The translations under genes were made by a program, and so were the position numbers. Below are positions 8,401 to 10,092 of a stretch of 10,092 nt of DNA, one piece after another (position 1 is the first letter of the stretch; the number at the start of each line of letters is the position of its first letter). Source of the DNA: Larix sibirica. Taxonomy: Eukaryota; Streptophyta; Pinopsida; Pinales; Pinaceae. Location of the stretch: positions 5,529-15,620 of the forward strand of contig NWUY0300068243.1 in assembly GCA_004151065.3 (NCBI GenBank), in the 5' to 3' direction. The notes beneath the pieces were generated by a model, which saw only the letters and a list, made by a program, of their open reading frames with translations, was not told the origin of the DNA and did not search any database.

Positions 8401-8576
8401 AATTTAACCCAATTTGTTTGGAGGATGAGGATTTTCATTTATTGCACTGAGAGGCGCTTTCTACAACCCAATATGAGGGAGAAGTGTAATTTTGTGCTCA
8501 ACATGAAGCTAACACCTGGCACCTTTAAAAAAATAATAAAATATGAAATTATTAAAGAATTTAAATGTTTGCTCCA
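8401..8576 (+). pseudogene. LINE ORF2 linker, left part before the insertion
   Basis: Frame 1 continues from the endonuclease with LTQFVWRMRIFI, matching the FKFNxxWLxxExF-type text that follows SDH in plant LINEs, and then CNFVLNMKLTPGTFKK, similar to the FxxNLKxxKxxT segment of the linker. The open frame from 8281 runs on to 8607, but its last codons are minisatellite sequence. The expected continuation (IEALKMKN...) is found only at 9059, so the linker is interrupted somewhere between about 8530 and 8577. Confidence 0.55.
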
Positions 8577-8577
8577 T

Positions 8578-8810
8578 TGTGTAAATATAAATATAAACAT
8601 AAATTGAACTTGTTAAAACGTATAAATATAAATGAACATGTTAAAAAAAGTACAACTATAAACTGAATGGTAAGAATGTATAAATAAAAATTTAATGTGG
8701 TAAAAAGGGAATAAATATAAATTGAACGTGGTGAAAAAGGCATAAATATAATTGAAGTGGTAAAAAAGGTGTAAATATAAATTGAATGTGGTAAAAAAAG
8801 TATAAACACC
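8578..8810. repeat. Minisatellite of about 31-bp units (7 copies plus a partial)
   Basis: Units begin at about 8581, 8620, 8650, 8678, 8709, 8740 and 8769, with a partial unit at 8800. They run 28-39 bases and diverge. A typical unit has GTATAAATATAAATTGAA, then TGTGGTAAAAAA. The last three units are the most alike. On the reverse strand the array gives an open frame rich in I, F, Y and L, which is an artefact of the repeat. The array ends exactly where the foldback begins. Confidence 0.9.
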
Positions 8811-8959
8811 AATCTAGATCCATGTTAACCCTAGATCTACCAAGTAACGAGAGGGATCAAAACCCTCTAGGTGCAACCCCTTCCTCACATTTTGCACTCT
8901 AAAAGGGGCTTTCCCTCTCGACACTTGGTAGATACAGATTTAAGATGGATCTAGACTGG
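8809..8959. repeat. 151-bp imperfect foldback (68-bp arms, 15-nt loop)
   Basis: The left arm 8809-8876 and right arm 8892-8959 are reverse complements, equal in length, around a loop at 8877-8891. Aligned without gaps, 48 of 68 positions pair by hand count, and 40 of the outer 49 pair. The best parts are the ends (CTAGATCCAT against ATGGATCTAG with one mismatch) and an inner block pairing 8835-8856 with 8912-8933, 20 of 22. The shape fits a small foldback/MITE-like element or a plant MIRNA-type precursor. No clear target-site duplication flanks it. Confidence 0.88.
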
Positions 8960-9058
8960 TTGGTTAGAAGAGAATGGGTGGGGTATGAAATAAATAGGAG
9001 GAAAATAGATATATTCTAAGTGTCTCCTCTCTCAAGAAACTAAAGGGGGTAGTTGTAA
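8960..9058. other. Right flank of the inserted block, unassigned
   Basis: About 100 purine-rich bases between the foldback and the point where the LINE linker match resumes. No repeat unit or coding frame is recognised. It may be the right part of the insertion or worn linker sequence. Confidence 0.4.
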
Positions 9059-9342
9059 ATTGAGGCTCTAAAAATGAAAAATGTGGATAAATACTTGAAG
9101 GATGTTGAACATGAAATTGTACATATTTATGATAAGAATGTGGATGATGTATTTAGAGAGGAAGATAATCTTAGGATCCTTAAGTTAGAGAAGGAAAAAA
9201 AATCTAGAATGGAGGTATAAAAAATGGAGAAATAAAATCAAACCAATCTCACTAGAACAAGAGGATCAAAACACAAAAAAATTTCTTTGATTTGAAAATT
9301 ATAGGGAGAAGGTGAACACCATTTTGGAGATGCAAAAGTAAG
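9059..9342 (+). pseudogene. LINE ORF2 linker, right part after the insertion
   Basis: Frame 2 from 9059 reads IEALKMKNVDKYLKDVEHEI, then VFREEDNLRILKLEKEKK, up to a stop at 9218-9220. This is the lysine/glutamate-rich, predicted coiled-coil segment between endonuclease and RT in plant LINE ORF2 (typically IExEIexLY...GxFxxEExxxLxxLE). A +1 shift then gives frame 3 from 9225: WRNKIKPISL, EDQNTKKFL (family form GDxNTKFFH) with a stop after it, FENYREKVNTILEM, which matches the ANxRRxxNTIxEI-type text just before RT. The match ends at about 9342 with a stop. This stretch shows that the DNA at 8578-9058 interrupts a once continuous gene. Confidence 0.72.
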
Positions 9343-9343
9343 T

Positions 9344-9645
9344 TGTAACAATGGTCGATTTTCCAGTTTGTTTATATGTTAAGGCCATAACCATCATTCA
9401 TTATTAGTATATTAGTTATAGTTAGGTCATCTTACTAGTAGGTTACACTATGGTAGATTCATATCCTATTTATAATAAAGGACATTCTTTTGTATAATCA
9501 TCTCATCTTTGCATTCGATACGTCGTAAAAGGAGGATTCCCCTCAAATACGCTTCTTATTCATCTATATATTTCATTCCCAAGGAATTGTGCTACTCTTT
9601 CTTTCTATTCCTATGTTATTTTGGGAATTTGGTGCATAACATTCA
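9344..9645 (+). mobile_element. LTR-like sequence (possible solo or 5' LTR)
   Basis: The LINE match stops abruptly and a sequence with LTR-like layout begins with TGTAACAATGG. A TATA-like CCTATTTATAATAAAGG lies at about 9466-9482, followed by a T/C-rich leader-like part and an end near GGTGCATAACATTCA. Plant LTRs start TG and end CA, and the distance of about 120 bases from start to TATA box is reasonable. Against it, no matching 4-6 bp direct repeat flanks either candidate end (9641 or 9645), no clean tRNA-complementary primer site follows, and no second copy is in the window. Confidence 0.33.
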
Positions 9646-10092
9646 GCATCAAATATATTTTTCCTATAAAAAAAATTAGGGAGGTTAGATAAATAAATTT
9701 GGAGAAGACTCAGGAGTCATAGTGACATACTTATGGTTAGCATTTTAGATCATGTTTCGGTATACTTGTTACATGGAATTTTTGTACTCGTCATGATTAC
9801 GAATGATGTGTACTTTCACCTTGCCTAAATCCTTAAGGTACTTAGCCAAAAATACTTGGAATATGAGTTATGAGGTTTTTTCCCTGCTAAAACCCTCTTT
9901 AGAGAAGTCAATGCACCTTTCCTTACAACAGAATGCATCTTTCCTGATTGATGCACCTTTCTCCACTACATACCAAGTTGATGGCACATGTTGCTAGTGT
10001 GTAGGGTGCGTCGATGCCTGTACGGAGGGAACAAAGAAGTTTTGAGAAGTTTCTCAAAGGATACCCTCGTGGAGGATTACCCCTTCCATTTA
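9646..10092. other. Unassigned right end with short repeats
   Basis: No gene is supported. Three near-identical words of the form ATGCAYCTTTCY lie at 9911-9922, 9933-9944 and 9951-9962. A perfect 8-bp inverted repeat with a 2-base centre (TTTGAGAA GT TTCTCAAA) is at 10041-10058. The 64-codon + frame at 9803-9997 has no recognised motif. If 9344-9645 is a 5' LTR, this would be its internal leader, but no gag-like frame was seen. Confidence 0.4.

Larger units (their letters stand above)
6443..9342 (+). mobile_element. Second degenerate LINE, 5' portion (ORF1, endonuclease, linker)
   Basis: This is a heavily decayed + strand LINE found by following family motifs across frame changes. In order it holds: a DUF4283-type domain and zinc knuckle of ORF1, the ORF1 tail, the APE-type endonuclease of ORF2, and the endonuclease-RT linker with a decayed GDxNTKFFH-like motif at about 9258-9284. 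The RT that should follow is absent. The match ends where an LTR-like sequence starts at 9344, or the remainder lies beyond the window. The linker is split by about 0.5 kb of unrelated DNA (about 8570-9058). Since this 5' half lies to the right of the RT half of LINE 1 on the same strand, the two are separate insertions. Confidence 0.78.

Noticed and set aside
8561-8812. Reverse-strand 83-codon ORF rich in I, F, Y and L that looks like a membrane protein
   Set aside because: It is the reverse translation of the minisatellite; the periodic residues come from the tandem repeat.
1-9342. A single rearranged LINE instead of two
   Set aside because: The RT half lies left of the ORF1-endonuclease half on the same strand, and a 3' tail with an A-run plus about 2.2 kb of unrelated sequence separates them. 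Two insertions is simpler.
10041-10058. Perfect 8-bp inverted repeat as a terminator or operator
   Set aside because: The 2-base centre is too tight for a stable RNA loop, there is no adjacent gene, and bacterial-style terminators do not apply in a plant nuclear context.

Overview
The window looks like nuclear DNA from a plant with a large, repeat-rich genome. It is AT-rich and gene-poor, and the recognisable coding content is retrotransposon wreckage. The LINE remnants have the plant L1-type layout: gag-like ORF1 with a DUF4283-type domain and zinc knuckle, APE-type endonuclease, reverse transcriptase, zf-RVT, RNase H. A gymnosperm is a plausible source, but that is an inference from the style of the LINE proteins. 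I found no intact host gene, tRNA, rRNA, CRISPR array or bacterial-type operon.

Layout. (1) Bases 1-4246 hold the 3' part of a degenerate LINE on the + strand, entering from the left edge. It runs reverse transcriptase (1-639), connection region (643-1260), zf-RVT (about 1525-1725), RNase H (about 2120-2520, inside an open 315-codon stretch 1868-2815), a decayed joint (2816-3106), an unrecognised coding-like C-terminal block (3107-3955), and a 3' UTR-like tail ending in an A-run. A 37-bp tandem duplication containing that A-run follows (4235-4308). (2) Bases 4309-6440 are low-information sequence with two unrecognised broken ORF clusters (4422-5050 and 5449-5844). (3) Bases 6443-9342 hold the 5' part of a second + strand LINE, so broken that ordinary ORF calling misses it: ORF1 DUF4283-type domain and a damaged zinc knuckle (6443-7305), ORF1 tail (7306-7671), endonuclease (7672-8400), and the endonuclease-RT linker (8400-8570, resuming 9059-9342). 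(4) That linker is split by about 0.5 kb of foreign DNA: a minisatellite of about 31-bp units (8578-8810) directly abutting a 151-bp imperfect foldback (8809-8959). (5) From 9344 the LINE match stops and an LTR-like sequence begins (about 9344-9645). The last 440 bases have short repeats but no recognised gene.

The two LINE pieces lie in the reverse of gene order (RT half left, ORF1-endonuclease half right, same strand), so they are two separate insertions. Nothing here looks capable of moving. The RT piece has several in-frame stops and frameshifts, and the endonuclease has lost key residues. The parts most worth a second look are the block after RNase H in LINE 1, the foldback/minisatellite insertion in LINE 2, and the A-run tandem duplication at the LINE 1 tail. 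All alignments were made by eye against remembered family consensus motifs; no search was run.
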